Notes: generated by a model from the letters alone, not told the origin. A stretch of DNA of 22,900 nt from an uncultured Lysobacteraceae bacterium (GCA_946886995.1 CAMPJU010000001.1:1-22900), one strand, 5' to 3'; shown: positions 14,596 to 22,900, numbered from the stretch's first letter. A program made the numbers and translations.

Positions 14596-17145
14596 GTGAC
14601 GGGCGGGGACGCCGGCGCCGGCCCTACCCTCGAACAGCTCCGCGCGGCCGTCGCCCGGCTCGAGGACGCCGAGAAACTCCAGCGCGCGCTCTACGCGATC
14701 GCCGACATGGCGGGCTCCGACCTCGACATGCCGGACATGCTCCGCGGGCTGCACCGGATCGTCTCGGACCTGATGTACGCCGAGAACTTCTACATCGCCC
14801 TGTACGACCAGGCCAGCGACAGCCTGCGCTTCCTGTACTTCGCGGACGCGGTCGACAAGGAGGTGACGCCGCGCCCGGACCAGGTCATCCCGCTCGCGCG
14901 CATCGAGGAAGGGCTGAGCTGGTACCTCATCCGGCAGAAAAAGCCGTTGATGGGCACGCCCGCGGAGCTCAAGGACCAGGTGTCCGGCCCGTTGAAGCTG
15001 ATCGGCGCCGACAGCACGGACTGGCTGGGCGTGCCGATGATCCGCGAGGGGCAGGTCCACGGTATCGTCGTCGTGCAGAGCTACCTGGAGGGGCGCTTCT
15101 ACACGGGCGACGAGCGCTCGCTGCTGGCCTTCGTCGCCGAGCACATCCTGACGGCGCTGGAGCGCAAGGAAGGTCGCGCGGAACTGGAGCGGCACGTCGA
15201 GGAACGCACGCACCAGCTCGAGGTCGCGAACGAGGCGTTGCGCCGCCAGGTCGCCGAACGCCAGCGCGGCGAGCAACTGCAGGCGGCGCTGTACCGGATT
15301 GCGGCGCTCGCCGGCACGGTCGAGGACACCGGGCAGTTCTTCGCGCACGTGCACGCCACCGTCGGCCAGCTGCTCGATGCCCGGAACTTCTACATCGCGC
15401 TGGTCGACGACGATGGCCAGACGGTGTCCTTCCCCTACGTCGTCGACCGCCACGACCACGACTGGCAACCGCGGCGCGACGGCCGCGGGCTCACCGAGCT
15501 CGTCCTGCGCACGGGGCGCGCGCAACTGGTCGACGAGGCGCGGGCCCGGCAGCTGGAGGACAGCGGCGAAGTGATGGCCGGGCGGATGATCCGGGAAACC
15601 GTTGCCTGGCTCGGCGTCCCGCTCTACGGCGCGGATGGCGCGATCGGCGTGATCGCCGTGCAGACCTACGAACAGGGCCGCGCGTACACCGCGGGCGACG
15701 TCGAACTGCTCACGTTCGTGTCCTACCAGGTGGCCAACAGCCTGGAACGCCAGCGCGCCGCCGAGTTGCTGCGCAAGGCGAACGCCGAACTGGAAGCCCG
15801 CGTGGAGGCACGCACCGCCGAGCTGCGTGAACAGATCGCGGTGCGCGAGCAGGTCGAGGCGCAACTGCAGCACCAGGTCATGCACGACGCCCTGACCGGG
15901 TTGCCCAACCGGATCTACCTGCGCGACCGGATCGAACGGGGCCTGGCACGGTTGCAGCGCGACCCGGAGCACAAGTTCGGCCTGCTGTATGTCGATGTCG
16001 ACCGCTTCAAGGTGATCAACGACAGCCTGGGCCACCGCTCGGGCGACGAGGTCCTGCAGGAAGTCGCCAGGCGCCTGTCCGCCTGCGTGCGCCATCCGGA
16101 CGTCGTCGCCCGCCTCGCGGGCGACGAGTTCGCGGTGATGCTCGAGGATGCGCGCATGCCGGAAACCGCGACCAAGGTGGCGCGCCGCTTCCTCGAGTCG
16201 CTGGAGGAGCCGATGCCGCTCGATTCGCGCGGCCTGAAGGTCTCGGCGAGCATCGGCGTGGCGATCGTGGACGCGCGCTACCGCTCGACCGACCAGGTCC
16301 TGCATGACGCCGACCTCGCGCTGTATCGCGCCAAGGGTGCCGGCCGGAACCGCCATGTCCTGTTCGACGATGCGATGCAGCGCAGCGCGATGTCGGTGTT
16401 CGAGCTGGAGCAGGACCTGCGCGCCTCGCTGGCGCGGGACGAGTTCGAACCCCACTTCCAGCCGATCGTGCGGCTGGCCGATGGCGACGTCACCGGCTAC
16501 GAGGCGCTGCTGCGCTGGAGGCACCCGGATCGCGGGCTGCTGGCGCCGGGCGACTTCATGGGCGTGGCCGAGGACACCGGGCTGGCCGCGGCGATCGACT
16601 GGCGCATGTTCCGGCTCGCGCTCGAATGCGGCCGGAAGCTGGCCGGGGACGGGCGCTACCTGACGATCAACGTGTCGCCAAGGATGCTGCAGGAAGACAG
16701 CTTCGACCGGTCGCTGCTGGCGTTGCTCGACGACACCGCGTTCCCCCGGCGGCGGCTGCGGGTCGAGGTCACGGAGGGCGCCCTGCTCGCCGATCCCGCG
16801 ACCGTCCAGGAAGTCCTGCGCAGCCTGCACGCGGCGGGCGTGGACGCGGCCCTGGACGACTTCGGCACCGGGCACTCTTCGCTGGGACACGTCCACCGGT
16901 TCCAGCTGTGCATGATGAAGATCGACCGCAGCTTCGTCGCACCGTTCGAAACCGGCGACGCACGTCCGCGGAGCTTCGCCGTGATCGAAGCGGTCCTCGC
17001 CCTCGGGCGCGCACTGGACATGGAGGTCGTCGCGGAGGGCGTGGAGACCGAGGCACAGCGCAACGTGCTGGTGGCGATGGGCTGCGAATTCGGCCAGGGC
17101 TGGCTGTTCGGCCGTGCGCAACCGGCGGCCCACTGGCTCGCCTGA
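14596..17145 (+). CDS. GAF-GAF-GGDEF-EAL cyclic di-GMP signalling enzyme
   Basis: The 849-residue cytoplasmic protein has two GAF domains (about 45-190 and 240-385), each followed by a coiled-coil linker. A GGDEF domain (about 430-590) and an EAL domain (about 605-845) follow. The GGDEF signature is AGDEF (508-512), an active-type variant, with an inhibitory RxxD site at Arg499-Asp502 five residues before it. EAL catalytic positions all appear: Glu636 in EALLRW, Asn692, Glu724/Glu727, Asp754-Asp755 in DDFGTG, Lys775, Glu814 and Gln834. So it may both make and degrade c-di-GMP. The GAFs are clear internal duplicates (NFYIAL, WLGVP, YT-GD repeated). GTG at 14596 has GAGGAGGG upstream. Ligand unknown. 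Confidence 0.93.
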   Translation: MTGGDAGAGPTLEQLRAAVARLEDAEKLQRALYAIADMAGSDLDMPDMLRGLHRIVSDLMYAENFYIALYDQASDSLRFLYFADAVDKEVTPRPDQVIPLARIEEGLSWYLIRQKKPLMGTPAELKDQVSGPLKLIGADSTDWLGVPMIREGQVHGIVVVQSYLEGRFYTGDERSLLAFVAEHILTALERKEGRAELERHVEERTHQLEVANEALRRQVAERQRGEQLQAALYRIAALAGTVEDTGQFFAHVHATVGQLLDARNFYIALVDDDGQTVSFPYVVDRHDHDWQPRRDGRGLTELVLRTGRAQLVDEARARQLEDSGEVMAGRMIRETVAWLGVPLYGADGAIGVIAVQTYEQGRAYTAGDVELLTFVSYQVANSLERQRAAELLRKANAELEARVEARTAELREQIAVREQVEAQLQHQVMHDALTGLPNRIYLRDRIERGLARLQRDPEHKFGLLYVDVDRFKVINDSLGHRSGDEVLQEVARRLSACVRHPDVVARLAGDEFAVMLEDARMPETATKVARRFLESLEEPMPLDSRGLKVSASIGVAIVDARYRSTDQVLHDADLALYRAKGAGRNRHVLFDDAMQRSAMSVFELEQDLRASLARDEFEPHFQPIVRLADGDVTGYEALLRWRHPDRGLLAPGDFMGVAEDTGLAAAIDWRMFRLALECGRKLAGDGRYLTINVSPRMLQEDSFDRSLLALLDDTAFPRRRLRVEVTEGALLADPATVQEVLRSLHAAGVDAALDDFGTGHSSLGHVHRFQLCMMKIDRSFVAPFETGDARPRSFAVIEAVLALGRALDMEVVAEGVETEAQRNVLVAMGCEFGQGWLFGRAQPAAHWLA

Positions 17146-17158
17146 CCCTCGCCCTCAC

Positions 17159-17174
17159 CGGGCATTGGCGCCCG
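17159..17174 (+). terminator. GC stem-loop after c-di-GMP gene
   Basis: CGGGC (17159-17163) and GCCCG (17170-17174) form a 5-bp stem with a six-base loop, 13 bases after the stop at 17145. No U-tract follows, so termination is uncertain. It may equally be chance in GC-rich spacer DNA. Confidence 0.25.
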
Positions 17175-17215
17175 CGCCGCCAGACTGCGCTCCCTCCCCC
17201 GCCCGGAGTGCCCGC

Positions 17216-18082
17216 ATGGCCGCGAAGAAGTCCAAGCGCATCAATCCGCCCCAGCACCAGTCGAAGCAGCCCGGAAGGCAATCGAAGATGCATCCGGAAC
17301 CGGTGACGATCCGCGACGACTATGCCGGCAGCGGCAAGCTCGACGGAAAGGTGGCGCTGGTCACCGGCGGCGACAGCGGCATCGGTCGCGCGGTGGCCGT
17401 GCACTTCGCGCGCGAAGGCGCGGACGTGGCCATCGCCTACCTGTCCGAGGACCAGGATGCCGAGGAGACCCGGCGCCTGGTCGAGGCCGAGGACCGGCGG
17501 TGCCTGCTGGTCAAGGGCGACCTGAAGAAGGAGGCGCACTGCAGGAAGGTCGTCGACCGCGTCGTGCGCACGCTCGGCGGCCTGGACGTGCTGGTCAACA
17601 ACCACGCGATGCAGTTCCCGGTGGAAGCGCCGGAGGAACTGACGCCCGCGCAGATCCGCACCACCTTCGAGACCAACGTCTTCTCGTACATGTACCTGTG
17701 CAGCGCCGCCGCGGACCACCTGGAGGATGGCGGCTGCATCGTCAACACCGGTTCGATCACCGGCACCCGCGGGCACGAGACGCTGATCGACTACGCCTCC
17801 ACCAAGGGCGCGATCCAGTCGCTGACCTTCTCGCTGGCGACGTTGCTGGCCAAGCGCGGCATCCGGGTGAACGCGGTCGCGCCGGGGCCGATCTGGACGC
17901 CGCTGATCCCCGCCAGCTTCGACCGGAAGAAGGTGGCGACGTTCGGCTCCACGACGTTGATGGGCCGGCCCGGGCAACCGGCCGAGGTCGCGCCGGCGTA
18001 CGTCTACCTGGCCAGCGACGACGGCAGCTACGTGACCGGGCAGATCATCCACGTCAACGGCGGCGGGCACATCTCCGCCTGA
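17216..18082 (+). CDS. SDR-family NAD(P)-dependent oxidoreductase (YghA-like)
   Basis: This 288-residue protein is a classical short-chain dehydrogenase with an N-terminal extension of about 40 basic, Gln/Pro-rich residues. It shows the cofactor motif VTGGDSGIGRA (about 49-59), NNHA (128-131), the catalytic Ser180 in NTGSITG, and YASTK (Tyr193, Lys197). The C-terminus ends ITGQIIHVNGGGHISA-like (YVTGQIIHVNGG). The extension plus GDSGIG is typical of YghA/YhdF-type stress SDRs; the substrate is unknown (sugars and aldehydes are suggested for relatives). ATG at 17216 has GGAG about seven bases upstream. It lies in a same-strand run but with its own 70-bp spacer. Confidence 0.9.
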   Translation: MAAKKSKRINPPQHQSKQPGRQSKMHPEPVTIRDDYAGSGKLDGKVALVTGGDSGIGRAVAVHFAREGADVAIAYLSEDQDAEETRRLVEAEDRRCLLVKGDLKKEAHCRKVVDRVVRTLGGLDVLVNNHAMQFPVEAPEELTPAQIRTTFETNVFSYMYLCSAAADHLEDGGCIVNTGSITGTRGHETLIDYASTKGAIQSLTFSLATLLAKRGIRVNAVAPGPIWTPLIPASFDRKKVATFGSTTLMGRPGQPAEVAPAYVYLASDDGSYVTGQIIHVNGGGHISA

Positions 18083-18165
18083 GCGCGGGCCGGGCATGAC
18101 TTGTGGCACGCCGGCAATCCCGGCGGATCGCTATGCTGCGGGTTTCCACCAGGGGAACCCTCGCC

Positions 18166-19977
18166 ATGCGCCAGCGTCTGCTCGCCACCGCCCTGCTCGC
18201 CGCCATGCTCGCCGCGTGCGGCGGTGAATCGCCCACGCCACCCGCCGGCGCCGACGCGGCCGAACAGGCAGAGCCGTCCGAGGCCGATGCCGCCTTCGCC
18301 AGCCTGTCCGAGCGCTGGCTGGATGGCGCGATGCGCCTGCAGCCGGTGTACGCGACCCAGGTCGGCGACCACCGTTTCGACGACCGCGTCGGCGACCTGG
18401 GTGCCGACGGACGGCGGGCCTTCACCGACTTCGCCCGGACGATGCTGGTCGCCCTCGACGCGATCGACCACGACCAGCTGTCGCGCGCCAACCAGGTCGA
18501 CGCGAAGCTGCTGCGCAACCAGTTGCAGTACGACATCTGGAGCATCGAGACGCTGGAGTCCTGGGCCTGGGACCCGCAGCTGTACGGCCAGCTGGCCGGC
18601 GGCGCGATCTACGGCCTGATGGCGCGCGAGTTCGCGCCGCTGCCCGAGCGGCTGGCTTCCGCGACCGCGCGCATGGAAGCCATCCCCGCGCTGTTCGCGC
18701 AGATGCGCGCCAACCTGGACCCGGCGCGGGTGCCGAAGATCCACGCAGAGACCGTCGCCCGCCAGAACGCCGGCATCCTGTCGATCGTCGACGGGCTGGT
18801 GATGCCGCACGCCGGCGAGCTCGACGACGCGGGCCGCGCGCGGCTCGACGCCGCCGTGGCGGGCCTGCGCGAGGCGGTGGCCGAGCACCAGGTCTGGCTC
18901 GACGAGGAGCTGGTGCCCAATGCCGCCGGCGACTTCCGGATCGGCGCCGACCTGTACGACCAGAAGCTGGCGTTCGCGCTCGACTCCCCGCTGTCGCGCC
19001 AGGAGATCCGCACGCGCGCCGAGGCTGCCATCGAGGAGACGCGCGCGGAGATGTACGCCATCGCGCGCGGTGTCCTCGAAGGCCGCGAAGACGCGCCGGC
19101 GGAGATGCCCGACGCCCCCTCCGACGCGCAGCAGCAGGCGGTCATCGAGGCAGCGCTCGAACTCGCCTACGCCGATCGCCCGGACCGCGGGGACGTGGTG
19201 GCCGTCGCGAAGGCATCGACCGTGGAAGCGACGGACTTCGTACGCGAGCAGGACCTGGTCACCGTCCCGGACACGCCGGTCGAGATCATCCTGATGCCGG
19301 AGTTCCAGCGCGGCGTGGCCGTTGCGTACTGCGACTCGCCCGGCCCGCTGGAAAGCGACCTGGCGACCTTCTACGCCGTCTCGCCGATCCCCGAGGACTG
19401 GACGCAGGAGCAGGTCGACTCGTTCCTGCGCGAGTACAACACCCGCTCGATCCACGAGCTGAGCATCCACGAGGCGATGCCCGGCCACTACCTGCAGCTG
19501 TGGCACTCCAACCAGTACCCCTCGACACTCCGCGCCGTGCTCGGCTCGGGCCCGTTCATCGAGGGCTGGGGCATGTACGCCGAGCGGGTGATGGCCGACG
19601 CCGGGTACATGGACAACGACCCGCTGATGCAGCTGATCCAGCGCAAGTGGGCGCTGCGCGCGATGGCCAACGCGATCCTGGACCAGGCGATCCACGTCGA
19701 CGGCATGACCCGCGAGCAGGCGATGGAGCTGATGACCGTCACCACCTTCCAGCAGGAGCGCGAGGCGGCCGGCAAGTGGGTGCGCGCGCAGCTGACCTCC
19801 GCGCAGCTGCCGACCTACTTCGTCGGCTACAGCGAGCACATGGACCTGCGCAACGAAGTGCAGGCGAAGCTGGGCGACAAGTTCGACCTGAAGGCGTACC
19901 ACGACGAGGTGCTGTCGTACGGCTCGCCGCCCGTCCGCTACGTCCGCCAGCTGATGCTCGACGAACCGGTCATGTAG
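18166..19977 (+). CDS. DUF885 lipoprotein, putative zinc metallopeptidase
   Basis: The 603-residue protein has a signal ending in MLAAC (Cys18), so it is a predicted lipoprotein. Most of the length is the helical DUF885 domain. Its zinc-site signature is present: HEAMPGHYLQ (His435, Glu436, His441) and downstream FIEGWGMYAERV (Glu466, Glu473). It ends YVRQLMLDEPVM. DUF885 proteins resemble gluzincin metallopeptidases (M32/M3-like), so a peptidase of envelope or imported peptides is likely, but no substrate is known. ATG at 18166 has AGGGGA (18151-18156) nine bases upstream; an in-frame ATG at 18103 would bury the signal. TATGCT at 18132-18137 may be a -10 box. Confidence 0.88.
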   Translation: MRQRLLATALLAAMLAACGGESPTPPAGADAAEQAEPSEADAAFASLSERWLDGAMRLQPVYATQVGDHRFDDRVGDLGADGRRAFTDFARTMLVALDAIDHDQLSRANQVDAKLLRNQLQYDIWSIETLESWAWDPQLYGQLAGGAIYGLMAREFAPLPERLASATARMEAIPALFAQMRANLDPARVPKIHAETVARQNAGILSIVDGLVMPHAGELDDAGRARLDAAVAGLREAVAEHQVWLDEELVPNAAGDFRIGADLYDQKLAFALDSPLSRQEIRTRAEAAIEETRAEMYAIARGVLEGREDAPAEMPDAPSDAQQQAVIEAALELAYADRPDRGDVVAVAKASTVEATDFVREQDLVTVPDTPVEIILMPEFQRGVAVAYCDSPGPLESDLATFYAVSPIPEDWTQEQVDSFLREYNTRSIHELSIHEAMPGHYLQLWHSNQYPSTLRAVLGSGPFIEGWGMYAERVMADAGYMDNDPLMQLIQRKWALRAMANAILDQAIHVDGMTREQAMELMTVTTFQQEREAAGKWVRAQLTSAQLPTYFVGYSEHMDLRNEVQAKLGDKFDLKAYHDEVLSYGSPPVRYVRQLMLDEPVM

Positions 19978-19994
19978 GCGCGGGGCAAGCCGCG
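19974..19994 (+). repeat. Possible degraded REP-like element between convergent genes
   Basis: GTAG (19974-19977) precedes CGCGG (19979-19983), loop GGCAAG and CCGCG (19990-19994). The GTAG contains the TAG stop of the DUF885 gene. The layout resembles the stronger element at 2075-2104, but the stem is only 5 bp. It may equally be a simple stem-loop between the convergent DUF885 and EamA genes. Confidence 0.3.
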
Positions 19995-19995
19995 G

Positions 19996-20901
19996 TCATT
20001 TCGGGGAGCGCTGGCTGACCGCCACGCTCCCCAGGATCAGCAGCCCGGCCACCGCCATCTTCAGCGTCAACGGCTCGTCCAGCAGCCACCAGGCCCACGC
20101 CACCGCGAACAGCGGCACCAGGTAGGTGACCGACACCGCGCGACCAGGTCCGACGCGCTGCACCAGCCGGTAGTAGAGCGCGTAGGCCACGCCGGTGCAG
20201 ACCACGCCGAGCATCACCGCCGAAAACCACGCACCGCCGGACACCGGCGCCGACGGCCACTGCGCCAGCGCAAAGGGTGCCAGCAGCAGCGTTGCCGTGC
20301 CGAGCGTCGCGGCGGCGACGGCCGCCGGCGGCAGGCCCGCCAGGTGGCGCTTGAGCAGGTGCACGCCGACGCCGTACAGGAACGCGGCGCCGCAGCCGGC
20401 GACCACCGCCCAGCCCAGGCTCGCGCCGGCGGCCTTGCCGCTGGCCAGCACGACCACGCCCGCGAACCCCGCCAGCAACGCCGCACCGCGGCGCCAGCCG
20501 ATCGCCTCGTGGAAGAACAGGAAGCCGACCAGCGCGGTGAACAGCACCGCCATCGCGTTGGTGATCGCCACGATGCCGGCGGGGGCGTACTGCGACGCCC
20601 AGGCGAACAGCGCGAACGGCACCGCGGAGTTGATCGCGCCGATCAGCGCGAGCATCGGCCAGCGCGCGGCCGGGAACCGGCGTCGCTCGCGCAACAGGAA
20701 CGGCAGCAGCACCAGCGCCCCGAACGCCAGCCGCAACTCCGCCAGCGCCATCGCGCCGAACTCGGGCGCGGCGATGCGCTGGAACATGAAGGAGGCGCCC
20801 CAGATCGCACCGAGCAGGCCGAGCTCGGTGGGCGTGAGCCAGTCGACGGCCGCGGCCGGCGCGACGGCGTGGGCGGCGGGTGTCGAGTCGGACGAAGGCA
20901 T
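19996..20901 (-). CDS. EamA/DMT-family permease
   Basis: This 301-residue protein has about ten hydrophobic helices in two EamA repeats. The first includes LLGAIWGASFMFQRIAAPEF and LRLAFGALVLLPFLL. The second includes AGCGAAFLYGVGVHLLKRHL and VCTGVAYALYYRLVQRVGP. The conserved GP-R-VS-TYLVPLFA segment and EPLT motif near the C-terminus are present. DMT transporters of this sort export amino acids, drugs or metabolites; the substrate is unknown. ATG at 20901 is chosen; a TTG at 20952 would add 17 residues, and neither has a good Shine-Dalgarno. It diverges from another EamA gene at 20982, which belongs to a clearly different subgroup. Confidence 0.87.
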   Translation of the reverse strand: MPSSDSTPAAHAVAPAAAVDWLTPTELGLLGAIWGASFMFQRIAAPEFGAMALAELRLAFGALVLLPFLLRERRRFPAARWPMLALIGAINSAVPFALFAWASQYAPAGIVAITNAMAVLFTALVGFLFFHEAIGWRRGAALLAGFAGVVVLASGKAAGASLGWAVVAGCGAAFLYGVGVHLLKRHLAGLPPAAVAAATLGTATLLLAPFALAQWPSAPVSGGAWFSAVMLGVVCTGVAYALYYRLVQRVGPGRAVSVTYLVPLFAVAWAWWLLDEPLTLKMAVAGLLILGSVAVSQRSPK

Positions 20902-20981
20902 CGGGTGGGGCCGGCGGGGAGGTCGCCCATTGTCGGGCAATCCGGGTGTCAAAACGCGCCGGTTTCGGACAACACTGTGTC

Positions 20982-21953
20982 ATGCCCGCGCCGCCTCCCC
21001 ACCACCGCAAGGCGTTCCTCCAGATCCACTTCTGCGTGGTGCTCTGGGGCTTCACGGCCATCCTCGGCAAGCTGATCACCCTGCCCGCGCTGCCGCTGGT
21101 GTGGTGGCGCATGCTGCTGGTCGTGGCCGCGCTCGCGCTGGTCCCGCGGGTGTGGCGCGGGCTGCGGGCGATGCCCGCCCGGCTGGCGTGGTCCTATGCC
21201 GGCATCGGCGTGCTGGTCGCGCTGCACTGGCTGACCTTCTACGGCGCGATCAAGCTCGCCAATGCCTCGGTGGCGGCGACCTGCATCGCGCTGGCCAGCG
21301 TGTTCACCGCCCTGCTGGAGCCCTGGCTGGCCGGCACCCGGTTCAACCGCCGCGACCTGGCCCTCGGCGTGGCGGTGCTGCCCGGCGTCGCGCTGGTGGT
21401 CGGCGGCGTGCCCGACGCGATGCGCATCGGCATCGTCGTGGGTGCGCTGTCGGCGCTGCTGGTCGGCGTGTTCGGCGCGCTCAACAAGCGCCTGGTCGAG
21501 CATGGCGACCCGCTGACCGTGACCGCACTCGAGCTCGGCGCCGGCACCCTCGCACTGACCGCGCTCGCGCCGGTGATGCCGTGGCTCTTCCCCGCCTTCG
21601 CGGGCGACCTGCTGGCCATCCCGGGCGGCACCGACATCGCCTGGCTGCTGCTGCTCTCGCTCGGCTGCACGCTGTTGCCGTTCGCGCTGTCGCTGGTCGC
21701 GCTGCGCCACATGAGCGCATTCGCCGCGCAGCTCGCGGTCAACCTGGAACCGGTGTACGCGATCCTGCTGGCGATCGTGCTCCTGGGCGAACAGCACGAA
21801 CTCGCGCCGCGGTTCTACCTGGGCGTGGCGATCGTGCTGCTGGCGGTGGTGGCGTACCCTCTGCTGGAGCGCAGGCGGACCGGCGCGGACGCGGCGCCCG
21901 TCGCGCATCCGGTGCTCCTGGGCACCGCGGAAGCCAAGCAGGTCGTCGACTGA
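20982..21953 (+). CDS. EamA/DMT-family permease (second, divergent)
   Basis: The 323-residue protein has ten hydrophobic helices in two EamA repeats. It starts with HFCVVLWGFTAILGKLITLPA, continues to WLTFYGAIKLANASVAATC, and in the second half has VGALSALLVGVFGALNKRLVEHGD, then a helix with LGCTLLPFALSLVALRHMSAFAAQL and NLEPVYAILLA with LLGEQ. These are RhaT/EamA-type features. The substrate is unknown. It ends one base before the ExeA-like ATPase start (TGAcATG), so those two are co-transcribed. No strong ribosome-binding site precedes ATG 20982. Confidence 0.87.
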   Translation: MPAPPPHHRKAFLQIHFCVVLWGFTAILGKLITLPALPLVWWRMLLVVAALALVPRVWRGLRAMPARLAWSYAGIGVLVALHWLTFYGAIKLANASVAATCIALASVFTALLEPWLAGTRFNRRDLALGVAVLPGVALVVGGVPDAMRIGIVVGALSALLVGVFGALNKRLVEHGDPLTVTALELGAGTLALTALAPVMPWLFPAFAGDLLAIPGGTDIAWLLLLSLGCTLLPFALSLVALRHMSAFAAQLAVNLEPVYAILLAIVLLGEQHELAPRFYLGVAIVLLAVVAYPLLERRRTGADAAPVAHPVLLGTAEAKQVVD

Positions 21954-21954
21954 C

Positions 21955-22887
21955 ATGTATCTCGAGCACTACGGCCTGGCCGAGGCGCCCTTCTCGATCA
22001 CGCCCGATCCACGCTTCGTGTTCCTCGGCGAGCGCCACCGCGACGCGCTCGCGCACCTGCTGTTCGGCATCGGCCAGGGCGGCGGCGGTGGCTTCGTGCA
22101 GCTCACGGGGGAGGTCGGGACCGGCAAGACCACGCTGAGCCGGCTGCTGCTCGAACAATTGCCGGCCGACACCCGCGTGGCCCTGCTGCTCAACCCCCGG
22201 CAGTCGCCGGTCGAACTGCTGCGCACCGTGTGCGAGGAACTCGGCATCGCCGTGCCGGCCGCGGACCGCGACAGCAGCAAGGCACTGGTGGATGCGCTCA
22301 ATGCGTACCTGCTGCGCGCCCACGCCGAAGGGCTGCGGGTGGTGCTGCTCATCGACGAGGCGCAGGACCTGTCCGTCGACGCGCTCGAGCAGGTCCGGCT
22401 GCTGACCAACCTCGAGACCGACCGGCAGAAGCTGCTGCAGGTCGTGCTGCTCGGACAGCCGGAACTGCGCGACCTGCTGGCACGGCAGGACCTGCGCCAG
22501 CTCGCGCAGCGCATCACCGCACGCTTCCACCTGACGCCGCTCGAGGCCGCGGAAACCGGCGACTACCTGCGACACCGGTACCGCGTCGCGGGCGGCACGC
22601 GTTTCCCGTTCGCGCCGCGCGCGGTGCGCCGCATCCATGCGCACGCCGGCGGGGTGCCCCGCCTGGTCAACGTGATCGCCGAGCGCGCATTGCTGGCGGG
22701 CTATGCGCATGACCTTGCGACGATCGACGCGCGCACCGTGGATCGTGCGGCACGCGAAGTGCTGCCCGCCGCATCCGCGCACCGGCGCTGGCCGGTGCTG
22801 GCCGCGGCCGGCACCGTGGCCGCCCTGGCGGTCGCCTACGTGGCGGTGCTGCGCTGGCGCCGCGGCGCTCAGGCCATGAGCTTGTAA
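21955..22887 (+). CDS. ExeA-like AAA ATPase with C-terminal membrane helix
   Basis: The 310-residue protein opens MYLEHYGLAEAPFSITPDPR, the hallmark of ExeA/general secretion ATPases. It has Walker A GEVGTGKTT (52-60), Walker B VVLLIDEAQD (129-138), the arginine-rich QRITARFHL (sensor/finger region) and the GGVPRLVNVIAERALLAGY block. One hydrophobic helix near 281-299 follows, then a short tail. ExeA assembles the type II secretin in some bacteria and normally carries a periplasmic peptidoglycan-binding domain; here the protein ends just after the helix, so that domain is missing or separate. It immediately follows the EamA gene with one intervening base. A partner (ExeB/GspB) is not in view at the window edge. 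Confidence 0.9.
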   Translation: MYLEHYGLAEAPFSITPDPRFVFLGERHRDALAHLLFGIGQGGGGGFVQLTGEVGTGKTTLSRLLLEQLPADTRVALLLNPRQSPVELLRTVCEELGIAVPAADRDSSKALVDALNAYLLRAHAEGLRVVLLIDEAQDLSVDALEQVRLLTNLETDRQKLLQVVLLGQPELRDLLARQDLRQLAQRITARFHLTPLEAAETGDYLRHRYRVAGGTRFPFAPRAVRRIHAHAGGVPRLVNVIAERALLAGYAHDLATIDARTVDRAAREVLPAASAHRRWPVLAAAGTVAALAVAYVAVLRWRRGAQAMSL

Positions 22888-22900
22888 CCCGCTTCGCCGG

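Noticed and set aside
14341..17133. A 930-codon open frame on the minus strand, antisense to the GAF-GGDEF-EAL gene
   Set aside because: Its product is rich in His/Gln/Arg/Ala without domain motifs, which is what GC-rich coding DNA gives in an antisense frame. The plus strand has complete GGDEF and EAL signatures.
18104..18118. TGGCACG resembling a sigma-54 -24 box before the DUF885 gene
   Set aside because: The required -12 GC element is absent; the corresponding bases are CAAT.
20929..20952. TTGACA on the minus strand upstream of the first EamA gene, as a -35 box
   Set aside because: The only A/T-rich hexamer downstream (GACAAT) is 13 bp or less away, too close for a standard promoter.
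22869..22900. Minus-strand frame of nine codons (GEAGYKLMA then stop) at the right edge
   Set aside because: It looks like a possible C-terminus of a convergent gene, but about 30 bases is too little to support a gene call.

Overview
This is a GC-rich (about 70% by eye) bacterial chromosome segment. Gene content, long antisense open frames, GTAG-headed REP-like elements and many 20-residue lipoprotein signals suggest a gammaproteobacterium of the Xanthomonadaceae/Lysobacteraceae (Lysobacter, Luteimonas or a relative). That assignment is inference from style and content; there is no rRNA or tRNA to anchor it. The window is densely coding. No gene-free stretch exceeds 300 bases, and I see no insertion sequence, prophage, CRISPR array, tRNA or rRNA.

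Layout. (1) 1-5158, minus strand: a tight run, in transcription order slyD (FKBP-type isomerase), a DUF418 membrane protein, a DadA-like FAD amino-acid dehydrogenase, glutathione reductase, and an N-formylglutamate amidohydrolase cut by the window edge. Gaps are 4-bp overlap to 43 bp. (2) 5222-6495, plus: two tandem NlpC/P60 cell-wall hydrolases, one a predicted lipoprotein and one exported. (3) 6517-8792: acyl-CoA thioesterase (minus), small four-helix membrane protein (plus), dicarboxylate/amino-acid symporter (minus). (4) 8918-12877: lipoprotein alkaline phosphatase (plus), HemJ-like membrane protein (minus), methyltransferase (plus), and a PadR regulator/HAAS-type membrane protein pair (minus). 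(5) 13012-19977, all plus: small Lys-rich stress-type protein, cyclophilin-like lipoprotein, 98-residue acidic protein coupled to a GAF-GAF-GGDEF-EAL c-di-GMP enzyme, SDR oxidoreductase, DUF885 lipoprotein peptidase. (6) 19996-22887: two divergent EamA transporters and an ExeA-like AAA ATPase abutting the second.

Common themes are the cell envelope (NlpC/P60, lipoproteins, ExeA), folding and redox upkeep (two isomerases, glutathione reductase, SDR), and signalling (PadR/HAAS, c-di-GMP). I did not find an obviously new multi-gene defence or mobile system. The most interesting signals are a DAACS symporter whose predicted sodium-site residues are replaced; a PadR/HAAS pair with an operator-like palindrome and a duplicated membrane domain; the 98-residue protein coupled to a c-di-GMP enzyme; a REP-like hairpin containing a gene's stop codon; a 77-bp tail-to-tail gene overlap; and two stop codons sharing one CTAG.
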